64,000 nt of DNA, taken from CAVQRC01 sp963715045 (GTDB lineage: Bacteria > Planctomycetota > Planctomycetia > Pirellulales > Lacipirellulaceae). How positions within the stretch are numbered: the first letter of the stretch is position 1; every line of letters begins with the position of its first letter. The notes beneath the pieces were generated by a model that saw only the letters and a program-made list of their open reading frames with translations, was not told the origin of the DNA and did not search any database. Below are positions 17,969-27,644 of this stretch, one piece after another. The DNA is taken from the NCBI GenBank assembly GCA_963715045.1, contig CAVQRC010000045.1, forward strand, positions 62,001 through 126,000, given 5' to 3'. The position numbers were made by a program, and so were the translations under genes.

Positions 17969-19364
17969 TTAAAGGCAAATCTCGAATTCGGCAGAATCGC
18001 TGCGATCAACGCGAACGGCGGCAGGGGATTGTGATGGTGAATTCCGCTCCCTGTCCGGCGGCGAACTGAAGGCAATCTGACCTCCGTGTTCGGTAATGAT
18101 CCGCCAGCACTTGGAGAGTCCGAAGCCGAGGCCGCGTCCGGCCTCGCGGCCGGAAAAGAAGGGATCGAACAGATGCTCCCGGACATGGGGGGAAAGGCCC
18201 GGGCCGGTATCCGTGAATGCAATCTGGGCGAACGTCCCCACGGCCGTCTTGACCTGACGAAGGTCGATTACGATCCGTCCGTCCTGGCCGATCGCTTCAC
18301 AGGCGTTACGCAGGATCGCGGAAAACGCGACGGCCAGTTGCGTTGGATCGGCGTCACACAGGATCGCTGCTTTGGGATGGGATTCGAACATGATTTCGAT
18401 CCGTCGCGATTCGGTCTGCTCTTCAAACGAAGCGATCACTTCGGAGAGAGATTGAGCGATGTCCAGACGCGACGTGACCGGGGCCGGGGGCCGGGCAAAC
18501 AGCATCAAATCGGCGATCATTTCATGGGCCCGCATGGCCTGACTGTGGATGGCTGCCAGGGCTCGCTTCCGCTCGGGAGCTTCTTCATCGATCATCAGCG
18601 TGTCTGCTCGGGCGGCGATATTGGCGAGCGGATTGTTGATTTCGTGGCTCGCGCCGTAGGCCAGTTCCTTCATCGCGTCGAGCTTGCGTTGCCACAGTTC
18701 GCGTTCCCAGCCCGCCAGAGTCGCCACCAGTCGGGGGAGGCGTTCCACGACGCCCCACGGAGGAGGCTGGGAGCGGGACGCAGTTTTCGCGACCGATGAT
18801 CGTCTCTGCCTGGTACCTCGACGCAGTGCTTTCCGCTGAGGGGGGCGACTGCCGACGGCGGGAGCGAGAATTTCCGGTAAGTGAGCACGCACTTCGTCCT
18901 GCGTCCGCGAGGCGAGGGCGGCGATGACCCCCCCGAAGTCCGCGACCAGGACCTCGAGATAGGTCGGGTCGTCAGCCCACTCCGCAAACTGCGATTGCCC
19001 GCGGCGGCGGCCTGCACGCCGGCGGGATGCCGTCCGCCAAGCGTGCACCGACTCCAGTGCCGACGTCCCGATCTCTCCGAAATTCCGCTTCACAAGACAA
19101 GCCGGAGAGCTGCTCCACCAACCGCTCCACAAGTTGACCGCCGAGGGCCGAGATCGACGCCGGCCTTTCGGCCCCCACTTCTCCGAGAGCAAGGAAGGCC
19201 CAGCCTGTCAGCAGCCCATCCTCGCCGAGCGTGATCGCGATTTCCCGCGCCTGCGCGTCAGCAGATGGCTCGAGCAGCAGTTGCTCCAGTCGCACGGCGG
19301 TTTCGTCGAACAGGGGGACGCGTGGTCCTCCCAGCGGATCCAGAATCGGCGGGAGCAAGAGCAT
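17969..19364 (-). CDS. Soluble sensor histidine kinase (frame broken near 18999)
   Basis: The C-terminal half carries a complete kinase core. The H box is in AYGASHEINNPLANI (His of SHE), the N box is ILRNACEAI, the G1 box DTGPGLS and the G2 box GLGFGLS. The N-terminal 130 residues, in another frame from 19364, contain LLLEPSADAQAREIAI and a regulatory-like helical domain. Removing one base from the GGG (minus strand) at about 18998-19000 joins the two parts into roughly 460 residues. No membrane helix is seen, so it is probably cytoplasmic. The receiver protein at 19466 is encoded just upstream on the same strand and could be its partner. Confidence 0.8.
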
Positions 19365-19465
19365 GGGGTGGTTCTGAGATCAGCGCGCAAAAAAGGATGC
19401 AGTTCGTGAGACAGGACCGATCCCACGAGCTGCATCCTACGCGGACACGCGGAGCGGCTTGCCGG

Positions 19466-20047
19466 CTAGCTCGAGGCCATCGCCTCGACGTCGAGCAACT
19501 GGCAAATCCGATCGATCAAGGCGTCGACTTCAAACGGTTTCTTCATAAAGTCATTGGCCCCCGCATCTCGAAGCTCCTGGATCTTGTCGGCCTCGACCAT
19601 GCCCGAGATGCAGACGATTGGCACTTCGTCGACCGACTTCTCGGAACGGACGCGTTGGCAGACTTCCTTGCCGTTGATGTCTGGCAGCATCACGTCGAGC
19701 ACGATCAGGTCGGGCTGATAGTCTTTGACCATCATCCCTGCGTCGAAGCCATTGTTAACGCTCCGAACTTCGAATCGCCCGTCCCGATCCAGGTGGTCGC
19801 AGATCAACTCCACGAGCTGCTCATCGTCGTCGACCACCAGGATCTTGCGCTTGCCGCTATCGAGGGCGTCGGTCGGAATCCCGTTGTCGCGCATGAACGA
19901 GTACAGTTGTTCCCGGGGAATCCGCCGAAAGCGACTCCCTGGCACGCGAAAACCCTTCAATTGCCCTGAATCGAAGCAACGGATGATGGTCTGCTGGCTG
20001 ACTTTGCAAATCTTGGCGGCTTCGCCTGTGGTAAAGACGGTCTTCAT
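19466..20047 (-). CDS. Response regulator with excisionase-type HTH fused to a receiver domain
   Basis: The product is about 193 residues. Residues 1-55 form an excisionase/BldC-like winged HTH (TTGEAAKICKVSQQTIIRCF, then RRIPREQLYSFM). Residues 68-190 form a receiver domain with acidic cluster VVDDDEQ, phospho-acceptor Asp in LIVLDVMLPD, and conserved Lys in KKPFE. The HTH-before-receiver order is the reverse of classical OmpR or NarL regulators. I chose ATG 20047, and the TTG/GTG-like start 12 bases upstream is possible. It is followed by the histidine kinase gene about 100 bases downstream. Confidence 0.88.
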   Translation of the reverse strand: MKTVFTTGEAAKICKVSQQTIIRCFDSGQLKGFRVPGSRFRRIPREQLYSFMRDNGIPTDALDSGKRKILVVDDDEQLVELICDHLDRDGRFEVRSVNNGFDAGMMVKDYQPDLIVLDVMLPDINGKEVCQRVRSEKSVDEVPIVCISGMVEADKIQELRDAGANDFMKKPFEVDALIDRICQLLDVEAMASS

Positions 20048-20059
20048 ATCCTCGACCAC

Positions 20060-20470
20060 CCCTCTCCTTGGTTGATGGTGTCATGAGCCGGACGTATCCC
20101 TGGCGACCCCTCCGAACAGGCCCGGCGTCCCGACAGGGGGCACAGGGCCGTGCTGCGAAGGTCGCGGGGGGGGGGAACCAGGGGAACCTTCCCTGATACG
20201 CCAAGTTGGGCTCACCGTCTGCATAACTCATTGCTCTCAGTTACGCCTGGTTGTGCAATCAACAACTTTCGCCATGTCTTCCGAAGTTGCCTGGATTGCC
20301 AACCAGCGCGAATTATATCGGTACCTGAAGGTGCGTCAAGATTGCTTTTATCGCCGTAAGCTATTCTGACAATTGGTTTTACGGCGCAAGGCCCCGGTTG
20401 CAGAGGAAAATCTTCTCGTTCCGCCACGATCCTCTCCGGAAGGGACCGTCGTGGTTTGCGGGAACCTGTC
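20060..20470. other. Intergenic with a G10 tract, no gene seen
   Basis: Between the HTH-receiver gene and mnmG I see no credible open frame. A run of ten G lies at about 20166-20175, followed by AACCAGGGGAACC. The rest is comparatively AT-rich around 20220-20370 and likely holds the promoter of the regulator gene. Confidence 0.5.
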
Positions 20471-22307
20471 TCACGACGCGGTCTGTCCGCGACCATCCAG
20501 GTAGACCATCAAGAGCGCGATATCTGCCGGGGTAATGCCGCTGATACGGCCGGCCTGGGCCAGATTGGCGGGGCGGATCCGAGAGAGCTTCTCTGCGCCT
20601 CGGCGCGTAAGTGCGGCAAGCTCAGATAATCGAGTTGGTCGGGGATCCGCTTCTCCGCCATCCGTTGCTGACGTTCGACCTCGACCTGTTGCCGTTGCAC
20701 GTAACCGTCGTACTTGATGTCGGTTTCGACCTGATGAGGCCACGTCAGCGGCGATGTGCCTGAGCGGCTCGAGGCGTTGGACGAGGTCCGCCCAGGTAAT
20801 TCCGGGACGCTTCAGCAGTTTCTCGAGCGTCACCCCTTCGATCCGGTGGTTGCGAAGCAGCTTCGTGACCGCATCCATCGCGACCGTCTTTTCCTGGAGC
20901 AGTTTCCAGCGGCGATCCGAGACGAGCCCCCGTTCACGACCGGCTGGGGTCAGCCGGCGATCCGCGTTGTCCTGACGAAGTCGGAGGCGGTATTCGGCCC
21001 GGCTTGTGAACATCCGGTAGGGTTCATCGACCCCGCGAGTGACGAGATCGTCGATCAGGACACCGATGTAGGCCGTGTCCCGGCTGATTACCAGTGGTGC
21101 GTCTTCCCGCAAAGTCAGTGCCGCGTTAGCGCCCGCCATCAGGCCCTGAGCGGCGGCTTCCTCGTAGCCGGTGGTGCCATTGATCTGGCCCGCATGGTAG
21201 AGGCCCCCAACCCGCTTGGTTTCCAGCGATGCGTCGAGTTGATCGGGAGGGACGAAGTCGTATTCGACCGCGTATCCGTACCGCATGATGCGGGCGGACT
21301 GGAGCCCCGGAATAAGTCGAAAAATCTGATCCTGCACATCGCGGGGGAGACTCGTGGAAACCCCGTTGACGTAGACCTCGCAGGTATTGCGTCCCTCGGG
21401 TTCGAGAAAGATCTGATGTTGGTTCTTGGCGGCAAAGCGAACGACTTTGTCTTCGATGGACGGGCAGTAGCGGGGGCCGTCGGAACGAATCTGCCCCGAG
21501 TACATCGGTGCCCGCTGGAGATTCGCCCGGATCAAGTCGTGCACGGCCTCGTTGGTGTGAGTGATGTGACAGGGAAGCTGTTCGACTTCGAGTGCACGCA
21601 TTGAGAAAGGAAAATGGTTCGGGCTGGTCGTCGCCGGGCTGCATTTCGAGGGGCTCAAAGTCGATCGTGCGGCCGTTGAGACGTGGCGGGGTCCCCGTCT
21701 TGAACCGGGCGATTCGAAAGCCAAGTCGCTTGAGGGCCGCACTGATACCGGTGCCGGTGCCCTCGCCCGCTCTTCCGCCTTCCGTCTTGCTCTCTCCGGT
21801 GTGCATGACGGCCGTGAGGAACGTTCCGGTGGTCAGTACGACTCGGGTGGCAAGGTATCGGGCATCCCCGCGGACTCGGACGCCGATCACCCGAACTCCC
21901 TTCGCGTGGGGCTCGGTGAGCAGATCGAGAACGGTCTCTTGCCGGAGATCCAGGTTCGGCTGTCGTTCGACCACGTGCTTGATCTGGGCCTGGTAAGCTC
22001 TCTTATCCGCCTGAGCACGGGGGCTGTGCATGGCGGGACCCTTCCGCCGATTGAGCATGCGAAACTGGATGCCGGTCGCGTCGATGGCCCTGCCCATGGC
22101 GCCCCCGAGCGCGTCGATTTCACGGACGATCTGGCCCTTTCCGACTCCGCCAATGGCCGGATTGCAACTCATCTGACCAACCGTATCACAGTTGGTCGTC
22201 AACAACGCGGTCTTTGCACCGAGTCGCGCAGCCGCGAGGGCGGCCTCGGTACCGGCATGTCCAGCCCCGATCACAATTACGTCATATTCATACCCGGCAG
22301 TCGCCAT
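20471..22307 (-). CDS. mnmG: tRNA uridine-5-carboxymethylaminomethyl modification enzyme MnmG (frame broken three times)
   Basis: MnmG (GidA), with MnmE, modifies the wobble uridine of several tRNAs using FAD. The N-terminus has the FAD motif VIVIGAGHAGTEAA and CNPAIGGVGKG, and the middle has KTGTPPRL. The frame shifts at about 21601 (AA on the coding strand; removal gives FSFLMRALEVEQL), 20738 (CC on the coding strand; removal gives AHQVETDIKYDGY), and about 20595 (a base missing; restoring it gives RAEAREKLSRIRPANL). The last 30 residues match the family end (GISPADI-type motif GITPADIALLMVYL). Three small shifts in a highly conserved gene argue for sequence errors, not a pseudogene. Confidence 0.93.
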
Positions 22308-22468
22308 AGGCCGATTATTGTAAGCCGCTGGAGACCTTGACCGCGAGACGCGAGCAAATCGTCGACTTCGAGCGCTGACCCGTTGTTCTCACGCGGACTC
22401 CTGTCGATGAACGCCGACACGCTCACCGGAGCGGCGAGAAAAGAAAAGAGGGAACGCGAGGCGTTCGC

Positions 22469-22831
22469 TCAACCCCACTTGCGGCGGAGCGCCACCGGTA
22501 TCGATCCCACGGCCATCAGCAACGCGATCGAGAGCGTGCTCGGCTCAGGGATGTACATGAAACCGCGGGCTTCGTCGGCCGGCTTCTCGGTGAAGTCACC
22601 CGATGCGAGCGGTCGGGGGCTCGCGAATCCATGAGCCAGGGCATCATGGGTGAGGTGGTTCGAGGCAGGCACCGGTTCGGCTTCGGAGAAAACCGAGTTC
22701 GGTGAGACCGACTCCTCGCTGCCACCTGCGACATCGATCGGCAGCGAATCGATCGCGAACGCGGACGAGGGTACGAGAACGAGGGCCGCGATCAGGGCCG
22801 TACCCCCCAAGAATCTGGTCTTCCATGTCAT
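22469..22831 (-). CDS. Small secreted PEP-CTERM protein
   Basis: The product is 120 residues. It has a signal peptide (about 26 residues, ending AFA), a short acidic mature region without known fold, and a C-terminal sorting signal: IPEPST, a hydrophobic stretch, then RRKWG. Exosortase systems recognise this signature and cleave at the membrane. No exosortase is in the window. The mature part is only about 60 residues. Confidence 0.85.
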   Translation of the reverse strand: MTWKTRFLGGTALIAALVLVPSSAFAIDSLPIDVAGGSEESVSPNSVFSEAEPVPASNHLTHDALAHGFASPRPLASGDFTEKPADEARGFMYIPEPSTLSIALLMAVGSIPVALRRKWG

Positions 22832-23253
22832 GGTGCTACACCGTTGTATAACCGTCTTTGAATCAAACGCGGTTTCTTTTCAGGAGCGGAATCGAGAGGG
22901 GTGAGGGGATTGAAATCGACTGATCGGAATTGCCACTTCATCGACGTGGATTCCTCCATTGTCCCGCTCTACGGCAACTCGTCAATGAATTTAGTCGGAG
23001 AATTGCTCAAAGTTTGGCGTCGGCCGCAAGTCGAATCGCTGCGTCCGGCGTCAAAGGAACCCGGCCTGGATCGGGCCGGGTCGTCGGCACGCATGACGGG
23101 TTGGTACGCTGCCACGCGAGGGAGTAGGTCTCGGAAACCTAATCTAACTCTCTATTATTTATCGTGTTGTGTCGAATCAACCGGGATCCGCTCAGAAGCT
23201 GCGGCGGACGCGATGGCTGGCGTGGCCCGATCTGCGGACGTCCTCAATATCTG
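22832..23253. other. Intergenic, no gene seen
   Basis: This 420-base stretch separates the PEP-CTERM gene from the BBP7 gene. It includes an AT-rich patch (about 23135-23165). I find no supported ORF, RNA or repeat. Confidence 0.5.
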
Positions 23254-24390
23254 CTAGCGGCGGTACTCGAGGCCCACCTGAAGGCCGTGATACAGCACAC
23301 TCGAGGAAACCGGAGCGGTCGTGGCGAATGCCGCGTCGGCCGTTACCACACCGTCGAGGTAGAGCAACTGGTACCCCCCCCGCAAGGCAAGGCAGCGATT
23401 CACGCGATACACGCCCGAGAGCACCGCTTCGGTGGCGAATGCGATGTTGTTCTCTTCCACGCGCCTCACGATCGATGTGCCACCCGAGATCGTACCGGCT
23501 TTCGTGAAGCGGGACGCCTGATTCGAGTACAGGCCCGCGTTGAATAAACCGTCAAGGGAGAAGCGATTGCCCCAGGTCCACAGGTCGCGGCGGCCTCCGA
23601 TCTGGAACCCGATCAGCTTGTTATCAATGTGGTTCGAGTTTTCCACGTCAATCCCCAGATCGCGGGCAAAGATGTCTTCGTTGAGCTGGATGTAACGGAC
23701 TCCTGTCAGCAATCGCCAGGGGAGTTCGGTGCGGGGCATGATATTCAATTCAACGGAGTGAAATCCGGTGCGGTACTCAACATTGCGATTGCCCACGTTG
23801 GCGACCACGTAGTCGGCATAGGCTCGCCATTTATCGACGCCCACGTAACCGAGCTGCACGTCATAGCCCATGATGCCGCGTCCGGTCGCGTAACCTCGGG
23901 CACCGGCCTGGTAATTGAACTGTTCAACACGGCCCGGATTGGCTCCGAACACGGCGCCGAGGGACGCGGCATCCAACGCTTCACGGTGGAGAATGACTCC
24001 ATCGAGTGAGACGTCCCAGTGCGGTCCCACCTGCCAGTCGTCGCACCACCCGGGGCCCGTTCTCCAGGGGTGTGGGCAGCCAAAACCTCGGCGGCCGTGC
24101 GGATAGTCGCAGTTGCCACCGAGGTTGAAGTCCCAACTCTCCGTCGAAGCGATCTGGTCGCCAAGCACGTATTGCACCCGTCCATCATCGATTGGCAGTT
24201 GCGACTCGGGCACCTGGTAAGCGTTCAGCGAGGGGAGGCGTTGGACCTCGGTGGGCTGGACGATCTCTCCCATCAGCGGCGGCAGGGCCTTGGAGGTCTC
24301 GTCATCGGCTGCCTGCGTGGTGGGCGTGACCGACATAAAGGCGATCAGTCCGCATACGAACAGGCGAATACGGTTGAGGGAGTGGTGCAT
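23254..24390 (-). CDS. BBP7-type outer-membrane beta-barrel protein
   Basis: The product is about 378 residues. A signal peptide (ending TTQA) is followed by a Pro/Gly-rich linker and a long run of amphipathic beta strands such as GYDVQLGYVGVDKW and FHSVELNIMPR, ending LQVGLEYRR with a terminal aromatic-containing strand. This matches BBP7-type planctomycete barrel proteins, whose substrate is unknown. ATG 24390 gives a good signal peptide. The 20 codons upstream of it do not. Confidence 0.7.
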   Translation of the reverse strand: MHHSLNRIRLFVCGLIAFMSVTPTTQAADDETSKALPPLMGEIVQPTEVQRLPSLNAYQVPESQLPIDDGRVQYVLGDQIASTESWDFNLGGNCDYPHGRRGFGCPHPWRTGPGWCDDWQVGPHWDVSLDGVILHREALDAASLGAVFGANPGRVEQFNYQAGARGYATGRGIMGYDVQLGYVGVDKWRAYADYVVANVGNRNVEYRTGFHSVELNIMPRTELPWRLLTGVRYIQLNEDIFARDLGIDVENSNHIDNKLIGFQIGGRRDLWTWGNRFSLDGLFNAGLYSNQASRFTKAGTISGGTSIVRRVEENNIAFATEAVLSGVYRVNRCLALRGGYQLLYLDGVVTADAAFATTAPVSSSVLYHGLQVGLEYRR

Positions 24391-24519
24391 AACGATTCCA
24401 ATGACGCACTTGTCCGGCCCGGAAAGATGTATCGGTTCAATCGAATACATCGGTCCCGCGGCGTAATCGTCGCGAATCGGCTTGATGCTGCCGGAAAAAT
24501 GGCCCTGAATTGCCCAGCC

Positions 24520-25284
24520 TTACAGCGGCTGGACTCGGGACGGTTGGCCCTCGGATCGTCTGAGGACGAGTTCGGCGAAGCGGGCGAGAAGGCGATTGCT
24601 GTCGGGAGTTTCCCGGCAGCAGCGATCAATGAATTCTGCAAATGGAACCCGGGCGATTCTCTCGCAATAGGCCGGATAGGTCTCAAGCCGAGTGATTAAC
24701 CCCGTGCGGTCGAGTTCAGGGTGAAACTGCGTGCAGTAGACCGGATGCCCGGCGAACGTGAATGCCTGGTTCGCGACGAGATCACTGGATGCGAGGCGAA
24801 TGGCAGCGGGTGGCAATTCGACGACGTGGTCCATGTGCCCCGCCTGGGCGGCGAATCGCCTGGGCAGGGCTGAGAACAACGGGTCGGTTCGGCCATGTTC
24901 GGTGAGGGAAATCTCGATCGTGCCGAGTTCCGCGTTCTCGGGATCGGTGATGCATTTCCCTCCGAGGGCTCGGGCCATGGCTTGAAAGCCCCAGCACGAA
25001 GCAAAGATTGGTTTTCCGGTGTCGAACAGCTGTCGCAGCCCGTGGAGCGTCCGATCGAGCCAGGGATCATCGATCGCAGCCGCCGAGTAGTCGCCGCTAC
25101 CGCCGAACAGGAACGCATCGAACTGTTCGACTTTCCGTTGCGATGGGACGCCGGCCAGGAGATCGTGAACTTCGAGTGCGGCCGGTTCACATGCGAGCGA
25201 CCGCACGAAACAGTCGACCTCGTGGGCGCGCATGGAGTCGTCCGGATTGCGAACCTGGAGCAGCAGGTAGCGGGGAGTCGACAT
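24520..25284 (-). CDS. Class I glutamine amidotransferase-like protein
   Basis: The product is about 254 residues. It has a class I GATase fold with nucleophile cysteine in FASCWGFQ and catalytic His/Glu in TQFHPEL. It is a stand-alone domain with no synthetase part, so it may hydrolyse gamma-glutamyl amides or serve an unidentified acceptor. Its ATG (25284) sits just beyond the stop of bioA, and a TTG at 25290 overlaps that stop, so the pair is translationally coupled. I see no reason from sequence alone to link it to biotin. Confidence 0.85.
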   Translation of the reverse strand: MSTPRYLLLQVRNPDDSMRAHEVDCFVRSLACEPAALEVHDLLAGVPSQRKVEQFDAFLFGGSGDYSAAAIDDPWLDRTLHGLRQLFDTGKPIFASCWGFQAMARALGGKCITDPENAELGTIEISLTEHGRTDPLFSALPRRFAAQAGHMDHVVELPPAAIRLASSDLVANQAFTFAGHPVYCTQFHPELDRTGLITRLETYPAYCERIARVPFAEFIDRCCRETPDSNRLLARFAELVLRRSEGQPSRVQPL

Positions 25285-25286
25285 GC

Positions 25287-26645
25287 TCAAGCGACGTGCA
25301 TCGTGGTGACGGCGGCGATCGACTCGGAGATTCCGGCCATCAGCGTATCGAGCTGCTCAACCGAGATCGCCAGCGGCGGCACCACGATGATCGCATCACC
25401 GAGTGGCCGGATCCAGACGCCCCGCTCGAGAGCGTCTTGGCACACTTGCCAGCCGACACGATCCTGCCAGGGGAACGGCACCCGCTGCTCGCGATCGGCG
25501 ACCAGTTCGATGGCGGCAAGAAAACCTCGTTGCCGGGTCTCTCCGACATGTGGGAGCGTCGCGATCTGCCGGAGATGAGTCGTCAAGCGTTCGATCTTCG
25601 GTTGCAAGGCGACGAGCGTCTGTTCCTGTTCAAACACTTCCAGGGACGCCACGGCTGCGGCACAGGCGAGCGGATTGCCCGCATACGTGTGGCCATGGAA
25701 GAACGTCTTGAGTTCGGCGTAAGGAGCCAGAAACGCGTCGAACACTTCGTCCGTGGCAATCGTGGCCGACAGCGGGAGGTACCCCCCGCTGATCCCCTTG
25801 CCGAGACACATCAGGTCGGGAACGACGTCCTCATGCTCGCAGGCGAACATCTTCCCCGTTCGGCCGAACCCGGTCGCGACCTCGTCGGCAATCATCAGCA
25901 CGTCGTACTTCTGCGTCAGCGTGCGGACCCCGCGGAGGAACCCCGGGGGATGCACGATCATCCCGGCCGCGCCCTGGACGAGGGGTTCGATGATCATGGC
26001 GGCGATGCGGTCGCTTTGTGCGGCCAGGATTCGTTCCAACCCTTCCAGGTAATAGGCGGCTGCATTCGATGGGGAAACACTCTTGGGGAGTTGCCGCGGA
26101 TCCGGGACCGGAGCGCGAATGACTGGGAACAGCAGCGGCCCGAAAGCACCGTGGAACAACTCCATGCCGCCCACGCTGACGCTCCCGATCGTATCGCCGT
26201 GATACGCTTCGCCCAGCGCTACGTAACGATCCTTCCCCGGCTGAGGGTCCTCGCGATGCTTCCAATACTGCAACGCCATCTTGATCGCGATCTCGACTGC
26301 CGATGCTCCGTCGCTGCCGAAGAAAACGTGCTCAAGATCGCCCGGCGCAAGCTCGGCAAGCCGCCTGGCGAGTTCGATCGAGGGCGGATTGGAAGCCCCG
26401 AGCGACGTCGTATGGGCAACTTTCTCGAGCTGCTTCCGAACTGCCGCGTCGAGATGTCGGTGCCGGTGGCCGTGGACGTTGCACCACAGGCTGCTGACCC
26501 CGTCGAGATAGCGCCGGCCAGCGATGTCGACGAGCGTGCAGCCGTCTCCTTCGACAAAGATCAGCGGTTCGTATTCCGCCATCTGCGTGAAGCCGTGCCA
26601 GTTGTGCACCCGGTCCCACGCCATCAGTTGGTCCGTCGTCGCCAT
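25287..26645 (-). CDS. bioA: Adenosylmethionine-8-amino-7-oxononanoate aminotransferase
   Basis: The product is 452 residues, a class III PLP aminotransferase. BioA features include WHGFTQM near the N-terminus, SSLWCNVHGH, GEAYHGDTIGS, IADEVATGFGRTG and the PLP lysine in CLGKGISGG, with HTYAGNPLAC after it. It transfers an amino group from S-adenosylmethionine to KAPA in biotin synthesis. No bioD, bioB or bioF is adjacent. The downstream amidotransferase gene overlaps its end. Confidence 0.9.
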   Translation of the reverse strand: MATTDQLMAWDRVHNWHGFTQMAEYEPLIFVEGDGCTLVDIAGRRYLDGVSSLWCNVHGHRHRHLDAAVRKQLEKVAHTTSLGASNPPSIELARRLAELAPGDLEHVFFGSDGASAVEIAIKMALQYWKHREDPQPGKDRYVALGEAYHGDTIGSVSVGGMELFHGAFGPLLFPVIRAPVPDPRQLPKSVSPSNAAAYYLEGLERILAAQSDRIAAMIIEPLVQGAAGMIVHPPGFLRGVRTLTQKYDVLMIADEVATGFGRTGKMFACEHEDVVPDLMCLGKGISGGYLPLSATIATDEVFDAFLAPYAELKTFFHGHTYAGNPLACAAAVASLEVFEQEQTLVALQPKIERLTTHLRQIATLPHVGETRQRGFLAAIELVADREQRVPFPWQDRVGWQVCQDALERGVWIRPLGDAIIVVPPLAISVEQLDTLMAGISESIAAVTTMHVA

Positions 26646-26858
26646 CGGTCTCTCGGAAATACTAGAAGCCGTTGCAATACGTGTTTCTTACCACCTTGTC
26701 TCCCAGCCGTGGGAGGCCTGACACCGGAATTTGAAAGCGCTCAGGGTCTCAACACAAACAGACGCTCGTGCCGCTTCGCTTTGCCGCTGCCAAACCCGAC
26801 GCTGCCAGAGTTCCTCCTGGTCTGTCAACCGGGAGCGGTCGGCAACGCACCAGGAGAT

Positions 26859-27644
26859 TCACCAGGAGATCTCGACTTTTCCACCTTCACGCACGCCGAG
26901 CATGATCGCGGCGCTGTCGTCGACAATCGCGATTTCCAGTCGGTCACTCGAACCCAGCAGGGCCACCAGGGTCATCGGCGGCTGCTCTCCATACGACTGA
27001 AAGAGACCGTGCGTCCGATGCTCCTCGCAAGTCACGATGAGCGAATCGTCGCGAGGTGCATCGACGAGCATTTCCCGCGTGATGTTGGTGATCAGATTTC
27101 CGAATGAATCGATTGCGACGACCTCGCCTTCTAAACGGTGCGGCACGGTGCGGACCTCGGGCCAGGGAAGGGGTTGCAGCTGACTGAGCGGCGGACCCAG
27201 TTGTGCGGGGTCCACCCCCAAGCTCAGGTGAGCAGCAACCGGAGCCATGATGTCTCGGCCGTGAAATGTCGACGACACATCGTGCAACCAGAAGCTGGCA
27301 TTCGTAACGCGAAATATCTTAGACGGCGGCTCGCGACGTGCCAAGCAGCCCAGAACGCCGTTGTCCGGGGCCACGAAGTGGTGCTTGCCGAACCGCGCGT
27401 AAACGATCGCGCGAGACGTTCCAACGCCCGGGTCGACCACGACCACGTGGATCGTCTCGTCAGGAAAAAAAGGTGTCGTGTCCGCCACCGCGAGTGCTGC
27501 CCGACGAATGTTCTGGGGGGGAATCGCGTGCGTGAGATCGACGAGACGGACGGTCGGATTGAGCGACAGGACGACACCCTTCATGGCCCCGACGTACGAA
27601 CTGTCAGGGCCGAAGTCGGTCGTCAGCGAAATGATCCCACTCAC
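26859..27644 (-). CDS. SAM hydrolase / hydroxide adenosyltransferase (DUF62 family)
   Basis: The product is about 261 residues. Motifs LTTDFG, VDPGVGT, VAPDNGVL and DSFGNLITNI are those of the DUF62/SalL-like family that cleaves S-adenosylmethionine to adenosine and methionine with water. The start is GTG at 27644, overlapping the gatB stop by four bases (GTGA). The open frame reaches further upstream only as a shadow of gatB. Coupling to gatB implies co-expression with tRNA amidation, though no biochemical link is known to me. Confidence 0.88.
   Translation of the reverse strand: MSGIISLTTDFGPDSSYVGAMKGVVLSLNPTVRLVDLTHAIPPQNIRRAALAVADTTPFFPDETIHVVVVDPGVGTSRAIVYARFGKHHFVAPDNGVLGCLARREPPSKIFRVTNASFWLHDVSSTFHGRDIMAPVAAHLSLGVDPAQLGPPLSQLQPLPWPEVRTVPHRLEGEVVAIDSFGNLITNITREMLVDAPRDDSLIVTCEEHRTHGLFQSYGEQPPMTLVALLGSSDRLEIAIVDDSAAIMLGVREGGKVEISW

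Noticed and set aside
25008..27107. 699-residue plus-strand ORF
   Set aside because: Antisense shadow of the amidotransferase, bioA and the SAM hydrolase genes.
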